A stretch of 6,219 nucleotides of DNA from an uncultured Lachnospiraceae bacterium (GCA_900539175.1 UQAW01000134.1:1-6219); one strand, 5' to 3'. Shown: positions 1-5,194, counted from the stretch's first letter. Program-made: numbers and translations. Notes: generated from the sequence alone by a model not told the origin.

Positions 1-180
1 AAGGTGCAAATTTAAAAATGTTACTTTAAATCGCCCGATTTGTCGGGCAACTCATAAAATGATGTTGGGGTCAAAAAGTATTTTGCCCCAGGATACCTAC
101 GGATTGCTACACACTTCCCATATATAGAGAAGTTCTTTTTCTAAGAGATTCTATTTCCCCATACCCTCGTTATGTATCAA
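1..180. other. Left-edge region without a gene; two short hairpins
   Basis: I see no credible open reading frame here. Bases 33-48 form a perfect 6-bp G+C-rich stem (GCCCGA/TCGGGC) with a 4-base loop. Bases 66-90 form a 10-bp stem with one bulged T (TGGGG-t-CAAAA against TTTTG-CCCCA). Neither has a good T-tract on either strand, so I do not call them terminators. If the tRNA-fragment reading is right, this side is the older flank, either host DNA or a still earlier insertion. Confidence 0.4.
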
Positions 181-219
181 AAATGCCAAAACCCTAGAAT
201 CCCAGTATTTTCGGCATTT
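181..219 (-). terminator. Intrinsic terminator downstream of the tRNA-Arg 3' half (copy 1)
   Basis: On the minus strand, AAATGCC and AAAA pair with TTTT and GGCATTT, giving an 11-bp stem with one bulged G. A short inner CTGG/CTAG stem with one G-T pair caps it, and five T's follow. It lies 7 bases past the tRNA fragment. The sequence and fold match the terminator at 1846-1885, with compensating changes in the inner stem, so tRNA tail plus terminator were duplicated as one module. Confidence 0.7.
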
Positions 220-226
220 CTTAAAG

Positions 227-267
227 CATCGCTAGAGGATTTGAACCTCCGTCCTACCGCTTAGGAG
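227..267 (-). repeat. tRNA-Arg(CCU) 3' half, attachment-site copy 1 (decayed)
   Basis: Read on the minus strand this begins with the 7-base anticodon loop CTCCTAA (anticodon CCU). It continues through the 3' anticodon strand GCGGT, variable loop AGGAC, T-stem GGAGG, T-loop TTCAAAT and CCTCT, then an acceptor strand. Compared with the copy at 1893-1934 it differs at three positions. One is a deleted T in the acceptor strand, which would break a real tRNA. The sequence to the right does not supply D-arm or 5' acceptor sequence, and similarity between the two copies stops exactly at the anticodon loop. That is the usual footprint left when a tyrosine integrase inserts in a tRNA gene. It is not a functional tRNA. 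Confidence 0.75.
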
Positions 268-519
268 TAGCACCGTTTGCTAGTAAGCAGCTCCCTCTTA
301 GTGCTATATAATCACTGTATTTCCTTACTTTTCACGGATTGAAAATGTTATCTCGTACCGACCTGTGACCGCTAATTTTAAGGCGTTTTAGATGCTCCTT
401 TTAGCAGGCGATTAGCAAGGGGCTTGAATTTAGGGAAATAGTAGGCTGTAAAACTTTTCCCATTTTGTACTTGTATTTCATAACTGATTTCTAAATAGTT
501 TAAATTGTTTACTGTTTGT
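268..519. other. Non-coding stretch between att copy 1 and the ORF6N gene
   Basis: No gene with a ribosome-binding site is visible. A 26-codon minus-strand frame starting at the ATG near 482 and reading MKYKYKMGKVLQPT at its start ends quickly and has no convincing support. The segment just right of 267 does not continue the tRNA, so it is element-borne sequence. I see no terminator after the ORF6N gene apart from the palindrome at 520-544. Confidence 0.4.
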
Positions 520-544
520 TTGATGTCACAATTTGCGACCTCAA
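520..544. promoter_or_regulatory. Palindrome P1, 3' flank of the ORF6N gene
   Basis: A 25-bp palindrome centred on 532, with 10 of 12 base pairs intact. Its core TCACAATTTGCGAC is shared in the same orientation with the palindrome upstream of the gene. It ends 9 bases past the ORF6N stop codon. No T-tract follows on the minus strand, so it does not look like a simple intrinsic terminator. Likely a protein-binding site of the same family as P2-P4. Confidence 0.6.
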
Positions 545-553
545 AGAGATTAC

Positions 554-1519
554 CTATTCCTCTGTTTCCAGTTCCAATCTTTGCAATATGTCTTTGATGA
601 TGTTTTCATCTTGAATTAGATTGATACCAAAACATTTTTTACCTGCATCTTTTAAGGATGCCCCTATATGATAAGCTGTCGTTCGGTCAAGAATCAAAAA
701 CCTGTCGTGGAACACTTTTGTATATTTTATTTTCAATGTCGGGTATTGTGCATTGAAATTCTTAACATCAGCTTTCGTTAGCTTCGTCTGTATCTGCGTA
801 TAAATAGTTACTGCAACATCAGACTTTTTCTTTGAAAGCAGATTCAATGTCCCAACATCCACATATCCGTCTATCAGAGTAATTTCTTTATCTGCTTTTT
901 GAACCAAATTCACTATCAAACTAAACGCATCATAAATCTGTCCATCAAAAAATACCTTTTGACTGGATTCCTCATGTTCGGCTATGTACTCAAAAACTTT
1001 TTCAAAACGCTCGTCTGTTTCAGTTTGGTAATTTATTTGGCGGACCTCTATTGCATTTAACCGCTCATACAGCAAAGATGTATTTGCCATATACTTCCGC
1101 ATCTCTATAAAAGTGTCCATAATTCTAATGCTTACTCGGATAGCAACATCACTACGCAAAACAGCAGAAAGCATTGCGATTCCTTGTTCTGTAAAAACAT
1201 ATGGCAATTTCCTACGCCCGCCATATCCATTATCATCCTCCAAACCTGAAATCACAAATTGTGATTTCAAGTTTTCATATTCCTCTTTTGTCAGTTGAAA
1301 TCGGAATCTTTCTGGAAATCTTGAAATATTACGCTTTACTGCCTGATTTAATACTCTCGTTTCTACTTGATACAGCATCGCTAAATCACTGTCTATCATA
1401 ACCTGCTGGTTACGAATAACGTATATCATACTTTTTATATCGGATTCTGCTGATTTAATGCTTATTTCTTGGATATCATCATTTGTCTTTGTCAGAGCTG
1501 TTTGTTTTGTATCAGCCAT
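554..1519 (-). CDS. ORF6N-domain DNA-binding protein with C-terminal PLD-like domain
   Basis: A 321-residue protein. Residues about 30-118 form an ORF6N domain, the phage- and mobile-element-associated DNA-binding fold. Signature segments are VIRNQQVMIDSDLAMLY, VKRNISRFPERFRFQLTKEE and GGRRKLPYVFTEQGIAMLSA. Residues about 145-190 look like a helical, coiled-coil-prone linker. Residues about 193-305 resemble a phospholipase-D-like domain with one HKD-type motif, H271-x-R273-(x4)-D278, followed by GAS at 286-288. Lysine is replaced by arginine, so catalysis is doubtful; the domain may bind nucleic acid or dimerise. The ATG at 1519 is supported by AAAGGA (1528-1533) 8 bases upstream. The role is unknown; related proteins are annotated as antirepressor-like or virulence (RhuM-like) proteins. 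The gene stands alone, with matching palindromes before, within and after it, which suggests self-regulation or site-specific recognition of its own locus. Confidence 0.85.
   Translation of the reverse strand: MADTKQTALTKTNDDIQEISIKSAESDIKSMIYVIRNQQVMIDSDLAMLYQVETRVLNQAVKRNISRFPERFRFQLTKEEYENLKSQFVISGLEDDNGYGGRRKLPYVFTEQGIAMLSAVLRSDVAIRVSIRIMDTFIEMRKYMANTSLLYERLNAIEVRQINYQTETDERFEKVFEYIAEHEESSQKVFFDGQIYDAFSLIVNLVQKADKEITLIDGYVDVGTLNLLSKKKSDVAVTIYTQIQTKLTKADVKNFNAQYPTLKIKYTKVFHDRFLILDRTTAYHIGASLKDAGKKCFGINLIQDENIIKDILQRLELETEE
1242..1274. promoter_or_regulatory. Palindrome P2, inside the ORF6N coding sequence
   Basis: A 33-bp palindrome centred on 1258 with 15 of 16 pairs intact; the central 23 bp (1247-1269) are perfect. 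It covers codons 82-93 (ENLKSQFVISGL), within the ORF6N domain just before the GGRRKLPY motif. The core matches the palindromes flanking the gene. A perfect 23-bp dyad inside a coding region is very unlikely by chance, so selection on the DNA or RNA as well as the peptide is probable. Confidence 0.7.
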
Positions 1520-1536
1520 CTTTATCGTCCTTTCTA

Positions 1537-1565
1537 TTTTGAAATGCCAGATTAGAATTTCAAAA
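1537..1565. promoter_or_regulatory. Palindrome P3 in the ORF6N leader (arms only)
   Basis: Nine-base inverted arms TTTTGAAAT (1537-1545) and ATTTCAAAA (1557-1565) are separated by 11 bases. Within them TTGAAAT-N11-ATTTCAA has the same arm sequence and spacing as palindrome P2, but the centre is not conserved. It lies just upstream of the Shine-Dalgarno site of the ORF6N gene. Conservation of arms and spacing alone fits a dimeric protein operator better than an RNA stem. Confidence 0.5.
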
Positions 1566-1573
1566 CTATGAGT

Positions 1574-1604
1574 AACTTGAAATCACAATTTGCGACTTCA
1601 AGTT
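1574..1604. promoter_or_regulatory. Palindrome P4, 5' flank of the ORF6N gene
   Basis: A 31-bp palindrome centred on 1589 with 13 of 15 pairs intact. It shares GAAATCACAA and TTCAAGTT blocks with the in-gene copy P2, in the same orientation. Read on the minus strand in the ORF6N-equivalent frame it gives NLKSQIVISS, against NLKSQFVISG in the gene. It sits about 55 bases upstream of the start codon, where an operator would lie. I found no convincing -35/-10 pair; TATGAT on the minus strand at 1619-1624 is a possible -10 without a good -35. Confidence 0.6.
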
Positions 1605-1845
1605 CTGTTACTTCGTATATCATACATTTTTCTATGTGGATAGCAGCCATTACCTTTCCGTCTCAATATTTTCCTACATCTTTCGAAGATGTTCTTTCAT
1701 GATAAGTTTCAACTTTGTCACAAGTTGGGACGAAGTTACAAATTAGAACCAGAAACTTTCGCTTTCTCAATTAGCAATATTTTTAACACAACTTTTGGAA
1801 AAATTAGCAGAATCACTATTTTGATTAGCAATCTCAGATATAGTA
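1605..1845. other. Non-coding stretch with palindrome P5
   Basis: No gene is supported. A 17-base dyad at 1676-1692 has ACATCTT/AAGATGT arms. At 1711-1737 an imperfect 27-base palindrome (AACTT and GTC arms, CAAGTTG centre) shares TCACAA, TTG, GAC and AAGTT blocks with P4, so it may be a diverged family member. Bases 1767-1844 on the minus strand contain three near-repeats of GCTAAT and a 25-codon frame with weak likeness to an AraC helix-turn-helix; see the rejected list. Confidence 0.35.
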
Positions 1846-1885
1846 AAATACCGAGAACTCTGGAACCCCAGTATTCTCGGTATTT
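1846..1885 (-). terminator. Strong intrinsic terminator after the tRNA-Arg 3' half (copy 2)
   Basis: On the minus strand a perfect 12-bp stem AAATACCGAGAA/TTCTCGGTATTT encloses an inner CTGG/CCAG stem with loop GGTT, and TTTT follows. It lies 7 bases past the tRNA end. It is homologous to the terminator at 181-219. It presumably once terminated the intact tRNA-Arg transcript. Confidence 0.85.
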
Positions 1886-1892
1886 CTCAGTA

Positions 1893-1934
1893 CGTCGCTA
1901 AGAGGATTTGAACCTCCGGCCTACCGCTTAGGAG
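1893..1934 (-). repeat. tRNA-Arg(CCU) 3' half, attachment-site copy 2 (left end of the integrase-bearing element)
   Basis: Minus strand, 42 bases equal to tRNA positions 32-73: anticodon loop CTCCTAA, stem GCGGT, variable AGGCC, T-arm GGAGG-TTCAAAT-CCTCT, acceptor TAGCGAC and discriminator G. A matching 5' acceptor GTCGCTA and a D-arm are absent from the bases to the right, so the gene is cut at the anticodon loop. The integrase gene begins 441 bases away on that side. The best reading is the element end distal to the surviving tRNA gene, with crossover in or near the anticodon loop. Confidence 0.8.
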
Positions 1935-1954
1935 AGCTCCAACCTATTGTCACT

Positions 1955-2068
1955 CTCTGTCAATCTGAGGTAAGGTAAACCCAAGTGGGATACTATATAA
2001 AACTGTTTCCGATTCAATTCGAGTTATTCTGAATACCCCCTCTGTCAAGCTCTGTAAAGCTCTGAAAG
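1955..2068 (+). repeat. Direct repeats, candidate integrase arm-type sites
   Basis: CTCTGTCAAG (2040-2049), CTCTGTAAAG (2050-2059) and CTCTGAAAG (2060-2068) stand head to tail with a 10-base period. A further CTCTGTCAA occurs at 1955-1963, 21 bases from the tRNA core. Tyrosine integrases with an N-terminal arm-binding domain, such as lambda and Tn916 Int, bind short direct repeats beside the core site. Position and phasing fit that, but binding is inferred. Confidence 0.45.
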
Positions 2069-2312
2069 TTAGCTGATTGTTTGCTCCAGCTAATAATTGG
2101 GGAATGCCTTGATATTACCATCGACATCTGTTATATGACCACCATGCTTCGTACGTTCGATCATGGTAAACAGTATTCAATTAAACTTCCTATCGAAAGC
2201 ACAAGATATTTTCTTGTCTATAAATAATATAACGCATACGAGACGGTTTGTCCATGCGTTTTTGACTGGCAAATTTTATTCAGTAAAAATATCTGTAACC
2301 TTTTTTGTAACT

Positions 2313-2349
2313 GAATCTCCATCATTCCATCATCAAATGATGGAGATTC
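2313..2349. repeat. Perfect 14-bp inverted repeat downstream of integrase
   Basis: GAATCTCCATCATT (2313-2326) and its exact complement (2336-2349) enclose a 9-base loop. It starts 26 bases past the integrase stop codon, where a terminator would be expected. However, minus-strand transcription meets AGTTACAAAAAA next rather than a T-tract, and no T-tract follows on the plus strand either. It may end or stabilise the int transcript, or be a binding site in the attachment arm. Confidence 0.5.
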
Positions 2350-2375
2350 CAATAGATATTATGGAGATAGACTAA

Positions 2376-3767
2376 TTACTTCATCGTCTTCGCCAGTGAA
2401 TTGAGCAATGCCCGCATCTCTGGATTTGCCAACACTTTTGCCAGAAGTTCCGGATCGACTTCATCAGCAACAGTTGCATTATTATTTTCCTGCTGTACAT
2501 GCATCTGTGGATCCAGATTCTTTTTCTCATAAAACGCTTCTTCAAAAAGCTCTGCATTTTTCCTTCGGTCATCATCCAGAATATGAGAGTACACATCCGT
2601 AACCATATTGACCTGAGCATGGCCGGAATCACCCTGTACCGCCTTGATGTCTCCACCATTCAATTTCAGCTTATAAGTAACGCTGCTATGACGAAAACTG
2701 TGAAATACAACCGGTGGGAGATTATAGTCCTCGATCAGTTTTTTTAAAGGACCACGGATTGCTCCATCTCCGAGAGGAAGACCAAAGGTACTTGCCATAA
2801 CCAGGTTATAGTCCATATATTCATCACCAAGAATTTCTTTCATTTCATCTTGCTCAACCTTCCAGTCTACCAACATATTAGCAACACTCTTCGGTAAGAA
2901 TATTTTACGCACACTGCTTTCTGTCTTCGGTGTTTTCAGAATACGGACCGTAGAATTCTTCTTATGATTTGTCGGAAATACCAACAACACATCTTTTCCA
3001 TCCAATGCATTTAAAGATTCTTTTCTTATACGCTGTGATTCTTTGTTGATGAAGACATATGCACGGTTTTCTTCAATTGCCTCAGGAGAAATATCTACAC
3101 AATCCCAGGTAAGACCAAGCAGCTCACCAAGTCGCAGGGAACATGAGAAAGATAGATTAATTGCGAGCTTTAATCGTTCATCTTCACAGACACTGAGCGC
3201 ATACATCAATGTATCCGCTGTCCAGATGTCTCTTTTTTGTGATTTATGTTTTGGTACAGTCGCATGGGTGCAAGGATTCTTCTCCATCAACTCCCATTTC
3301 ACTGCCTGTTCAAAACAGTTTCTAAGCAGCTTATTAATATCCCTGACCGTACTGGAAGATACAAATTCATTTCGACTGGTTTTATTCAATGGATTGATAA
3401 CTGCACGTCTCTTCAAAAGACTCTGATAATATCTTTCGATGAAACGGGTATTGATCTCTGAGAGTTTCGTATCACCAATGATCGGAAGAATATAGTTATT
3501 GATAAGAGAGACATTTCCTTCATATGTAGAAAGCGCCCAGTTTTCTTTGCCATAAAGTGCAACATATTCTGTAATAAGCTCGTCCAGTGTTTTGCATTTA
3601 CGGACGACAAATGATCCCATCTCTTTTTTATATTCAATTTCTTTTTTTCTTCTTTTAGCTTCGGATTTTGTTTCATAGGTTTCCCATTTTTGTTTTCTCT
3701 CGCCTTTTTCATTCGTATAAGAATAGATTACATTGAATTTTCCGTTTCGTTCTCTTATTGATGCCAT
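2376..3767 (-). CDS. int: Tyrosine-family site-specific integrase
   Basis: A 463-residue tyrosine recombinase that should cut and join the element's att site with the tRNA-Arg target. Residues 1-52 form an AP2-like arm-binding domain rich in basic residues (MASIRERNGKFNVIYSY). Residues about 58-170 are the SAM-like core-binding domain. The catalytic domain follows with R212 (SLRLGELLGLTW), probable K281, H356-x-x-R359 (FHSFRH), H383 (SGHAQ) and nucleophile Y393 (DVYSHI), so the active-site set is complete. The ATG at 3767 is chosen over an in-frame ATG at 3848: AAAGGAG lies 11 bases upstream (3779-3785) and the homologous MASIRERNG start fits the family, while the longer form only adds sequence overlapping the upstream gene. 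The start follows the upstream stop by one base, implying translational coupling. A tail of about 70 residues after Y393 is longer than usual. Confidence 0.95.
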   Translation of the reverse strand: MASIRERNGKFNVIYSYTNEKGERKQKWETYETKSEAKRRKKEIEYKKEMGSFVVRKCKTLDELITEYVALYGKENWALSTYEGNVSLINNYILPIIGDTKLSEINTRFIERYYQSLLKRRAVINPLNKTSRNEFVSSSTVRDINKLLRNCFEQAVKWELMEKNPCTHATVPKHKSQKRDIWTADTLMYALSVCEDERLKLAINLSFSCSLRLGELLGLTWDCVDISPEAIEENRAYVFINKESQRIRKESLNALDGKDVLLVFPTNHKKNSTVRILKTPKTESSVRKIFLPKSVANMLVDWKVEQDEMKEILGDEYMDYNLVMASTFGLPLGDGAIRGPLKKLIEDYNLPPVVFHSFRHSSVTYKLKLNGGDIKAVQGDSGHAQVNMVTDVYSHILDDDRRKNAELFEEAFYEKKNLDPQMHVQQENNNATVADEVDPELLAKVLANPEMRALLNSLAKTMK

Positions 3768-3768
3768 A

Positions 3769-4758
3769 TTATTGCATACTCCTTTCCAAATCTCTTTGCT
3801 CCATCCAGTCCTCAAATTCATCCCGACGGATCCTAACTCGACTGCCAACTTTTATTACGGTGAACTTTCCTGTATCCGCCCACTTGTTGATCATGCTTCT
3901 GCTGACCTTTGCCAGATAGGAAGCTTCATCAAAAGTAAGATACTTTATATTTCCATTGCTTCCTCGTATTCCGGTCTGTGATAATTTCTTCCGCCGGAAA
4001 TTAGCCAGGGCAATATTCTGTTCCTGTGCAAGTTCTTCATAATCATTCGATGGATCCAGCTTATACCGATCCTGACCTTCCAGGAATTTTTGAAAACTCT
4101 CTTTTGTGATCCTTTTCTTTTCTGCAATCACAATGAATTCAAAAAAATGACTATACTTTGGATTATCAAGAATTGTATATACTGCGCTTCTGGTTGTTCC
4201 AAGCAGCTGTGCCATCTCAGGCATCGTAATTGTTGCATCTTCCAGAAGAGCGTCTTTTTCTCTGTCTTCCTTTGTTCGATACCGGGACTGGCTTTTATAC
4301 CAGTTCTGAAAAGATTCTTTTGGTATTCGTTTCCAGTAATCGACAATAACAGCTTCCATTTGATTTTTCTTGAGTAAATCATAAACAAGATACTCATCAA
4401 CACCCAACAGATCCGCAACTTCCTTAACGGAATAGGACCAGGATTTCAATTCTTTCCCCGGTTCTTCTCCGGTAACTTTATGGTATTTAATCTGATTGGC
4501 GTACCATTTTTCAAAGCTGGCAATATTGATTCGTATCTTTCCGGCAATCTCTTTAGATTCAAAAACATTTTTATGCACCAGCCAGTATCGATCTGTCTTT
4601 TTTAATCCCAGCAGCTTTCCCATTTCCGGCACGGTCATCCAGGTTCTCTTTTGTGTCGGACGCCGTTTGTAAGGACTGTCTTCTGATATCTTTGAAATGA
4701 TCTCTTCAACAGCGTCCATTTCCGGAACTTCTTTTTGTTTCATAATTGCTGTTGCCAT
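3769..4758 (-). CDS. Protein with four Xis-like winged helix-turn-helix repeats
   Basis: A 329-residue protein made of four repeats of the excisionase/MerR-like HTH_17 type: residues 39-91, 107-161, 175-232 and 271-323. Each opens with a helix-turn-helix segment (TVPEMGKLLGL, SVKEVADLLGV, TMPEMAQLLGT, TFDEASYLAKV) and closes with a basic wing plus a conserved aromatic end (ASFEKWY, ESFQNWY, ESFQKFL, DEFEDWM). The separate 58-aa Xis-like protein upstream has the same plan, ending SFDDWL. Repeat 4 is most like a free Xis. The start at 4758 has AGGAAG about 10 bases upstream. The gene runs directly into int. The likely role is a DNA-bending or directionality factor, or a regulator of int, that can contact several sites at once; this is inference from architecture and context. 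Confidence 0.8.
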   Translation of the reverse strand: MATAIMKQKEVPEMDAVEEIISKISEDSPYKRRPTQKRTWMTVPEMGKLLGLKKTDRYWLVHKNVFESKEIAGKIRINIASFEKWYANQIKYHKVTGEEPGKELKSWSYSVKEVADLLGVDEYLVYDLLKKNQMEAVIVDYWKRIPKESFQNWYKSQSRYRTKEDREKDALLEDATITMPEMAQLLGTTRSAVYTILDNPKYSHFFEFIVIAEKKRITKESFQKFLEGQDRYKLDPSNDYEELAQEQNIALANFRRKKLSQTGIRGSNGNIKYLTFDEASYLAKVSRSMINKWADTGKFTVIKVGSRVRIRRDEFEDWMEQRDLERSMQ

Positions 4759-4878
4759 TTATTCTTCACTTCCTGTCTTTTTTAGTGTTAGTGTTTTTTC
4801 TTATATCATATCTCAAATCCAGATAAAAATTTAGGATGTCGATTGCAGACAAAATCTGCCTGATCAACACCCTGTTTT

Positions 4879-5055
4879 TTATTGTTCCAAGTTATCGAGC
4901 CAGTCATCGAAACTCTTCTTAGAGATGCGATACTTTCCGCCATCCAACTGGATCCACCGGAATTCCTTTTTCTTTAAAAGGTTATAAATAGTAGGTCTGC
5001 TGACTCCTAAGATTTCCTGTAACTCTTGAACTGTATAACATCTTTTTTCTGACAT
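4879..5055 (-). CDS. xis: Small Xis-like excisionase / helix-turn-helix protein
   Basis: A 58-residue protein starting MSEKRCYTVQELQEILGVSR and ending KKSFDDWLDNLEQ. It is a minimal HTH_17 winged helix: helix-turn-helix at residues 8-28 (TVQELQEILGVSRPTIYNLL), wing with QLDGGKYRIS at 37-46, and a final amphipathic helix. Length and fold match Xis-type directionality factors that bend DNA at att sites and favour excision. The start at 5055 has AGAGG (5064-5068) with an 8-base spacer. It is 120 bp upstream of the four-repeat gene and on the same strand, so the three genes probably act as one module. It could instead act as a repressor. Gaps on both sides hold possible -10 hexamers but no convincing -35, so I call no promoter. 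Confidence 0.8.
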   Translation of the reverse strand: MSEKRCYTVQELQEILGVSRPTIYNLLKKKEFRWIQLDGGKYRISKKSFDDWLDNLEQ

Positions 5056-5067
5056 TTCTTTATCCTC

Positions 5068-5091
5068 TTTTCTTTGAAATATGAAAGAAAA
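5068..5091. repeat. Inverted repeat overlapping the xis ribosome-binding site
   Basis: TTTTCTTT (5068-5075) and AAAGAAAA (5084-5091) form a perfect 8-bp dyad with an 8-base loop. One edge touches the AGAGG Shine-Dalgarno site of the Xis-like gene. An RNA stem could limit its translation, but it is all A/T except for one pair and may be chance. Confidence 0.3.
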
Positions 5092-5165
5092 ATTATCCCT
5101 TCATATAACGAAACGCTCAGAGCATGTTTTACAGTGGTCAAAAGCAAATTTTTTTACTTTTTTTC

Positions 5166-5194
5166 TTACGAGTTTTCTTTAATGCAACTCGTAA
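5166..5194. promoter_or_regulatory. 9-bp inverted repeat upstream of the Xis-like gene
   Basis: TTACGAGTT (5166-5174) and AACTCGTAA (5186-5194) are exact inverted repeats separated by 11 bases. The dyad lies about 110 bases upstream of the xis start and is not followed by a T-tract on either strand, so an operator is more likely than a terminator. Which protein would bind it is unknown. Confidence 0.4.

Larger units (their letters stand above)
227..1934. mobile_element. Putative integrase-less segment bounded by two tRNA-Arg fragments
   Basis: The segment starts and ends with the 3' half of tRNA-Arg(CCU) in the same orientation. Its only gene is the ORF6N protein. No integrase or excisionase lies inside it. 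Elements bounded by att-like sites without their own integrase and stacked beside an integrative element are known as cis-mobilizable elements (CIME), described in streptococci. By analogy this could be one, or the remnant of an older insertion. The fragments are seen directly; the element status is inferred. Confidence 0.45.
1935..2375. other. Non-coding attachment-arm region between the att core and integrase
   Basis: These 441 bases hold no supported gene. Contents are the CTCTG repeats at 1955-2068, an AACGCAT/ATGCGTT inverted repeat at 2231-2260 with T's following on the plus strand, direct GTAAC repeats near 2295-2311, and a perfect 14-bp inverted repeat at 2313-2349. A 24-codon minus-strand frame at 2090-2164 (MIERTKHGGH, then ITDVDGNIKAFPNY) has protein-like composition but no ribosome-binding site. 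It may be a gene relic. Confidence 0.5.

Noticed and set aside
227..267. Complete tRNA-Arg gene
   Set aside because: No D-arm, no 5' acceptor strand and a deletion in the 3' acceptor strand; only the 3' half is present.
1556..1627. Possible 23-codon leader peptide overlapping palindrome P4 on the minus strand
   Set aside because: The start has no Shine-Dalgarno site, and the frame is explained by the palindrome and AT-rich sequence.
1767..1844. Minus-strand peptide ISEIANQNSDSANFSK resembling an AraC-type second helix-turn-helix
   Set aside because: Only 25 codons, no continuation in any frame, and the sequence lies directly against the tRNA terminator and contains GCTAAT near-repeats. The likeness may be chance.
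1689..1901. 70-codon plus-strand frame
   Set aside because: It runs through the terminator hairpin and into the tRNA fragment, has no ribosome-binding site and resembles no protein family.
2090..2164. 24-codon minus-strand frame with protein-like composition
   Set aside because: No ribosome-binding site and no recognised family; at most a relic, so it is mentioned only in the description of the non-coding arm.
2163..2375. 70-codon plus-strand frame
   Set aside because: No ribosome-binding site, and it passes through the 14-bp inverted repeat; composition looks non-coding.
3768..3848. Longer integrase start with 27 extra residues
   Set aside because: The extra part overlaps the upstream gene and does not look like an integrase N-terminus, while the internal ATG at 3767 has a good ribosome-binding site.
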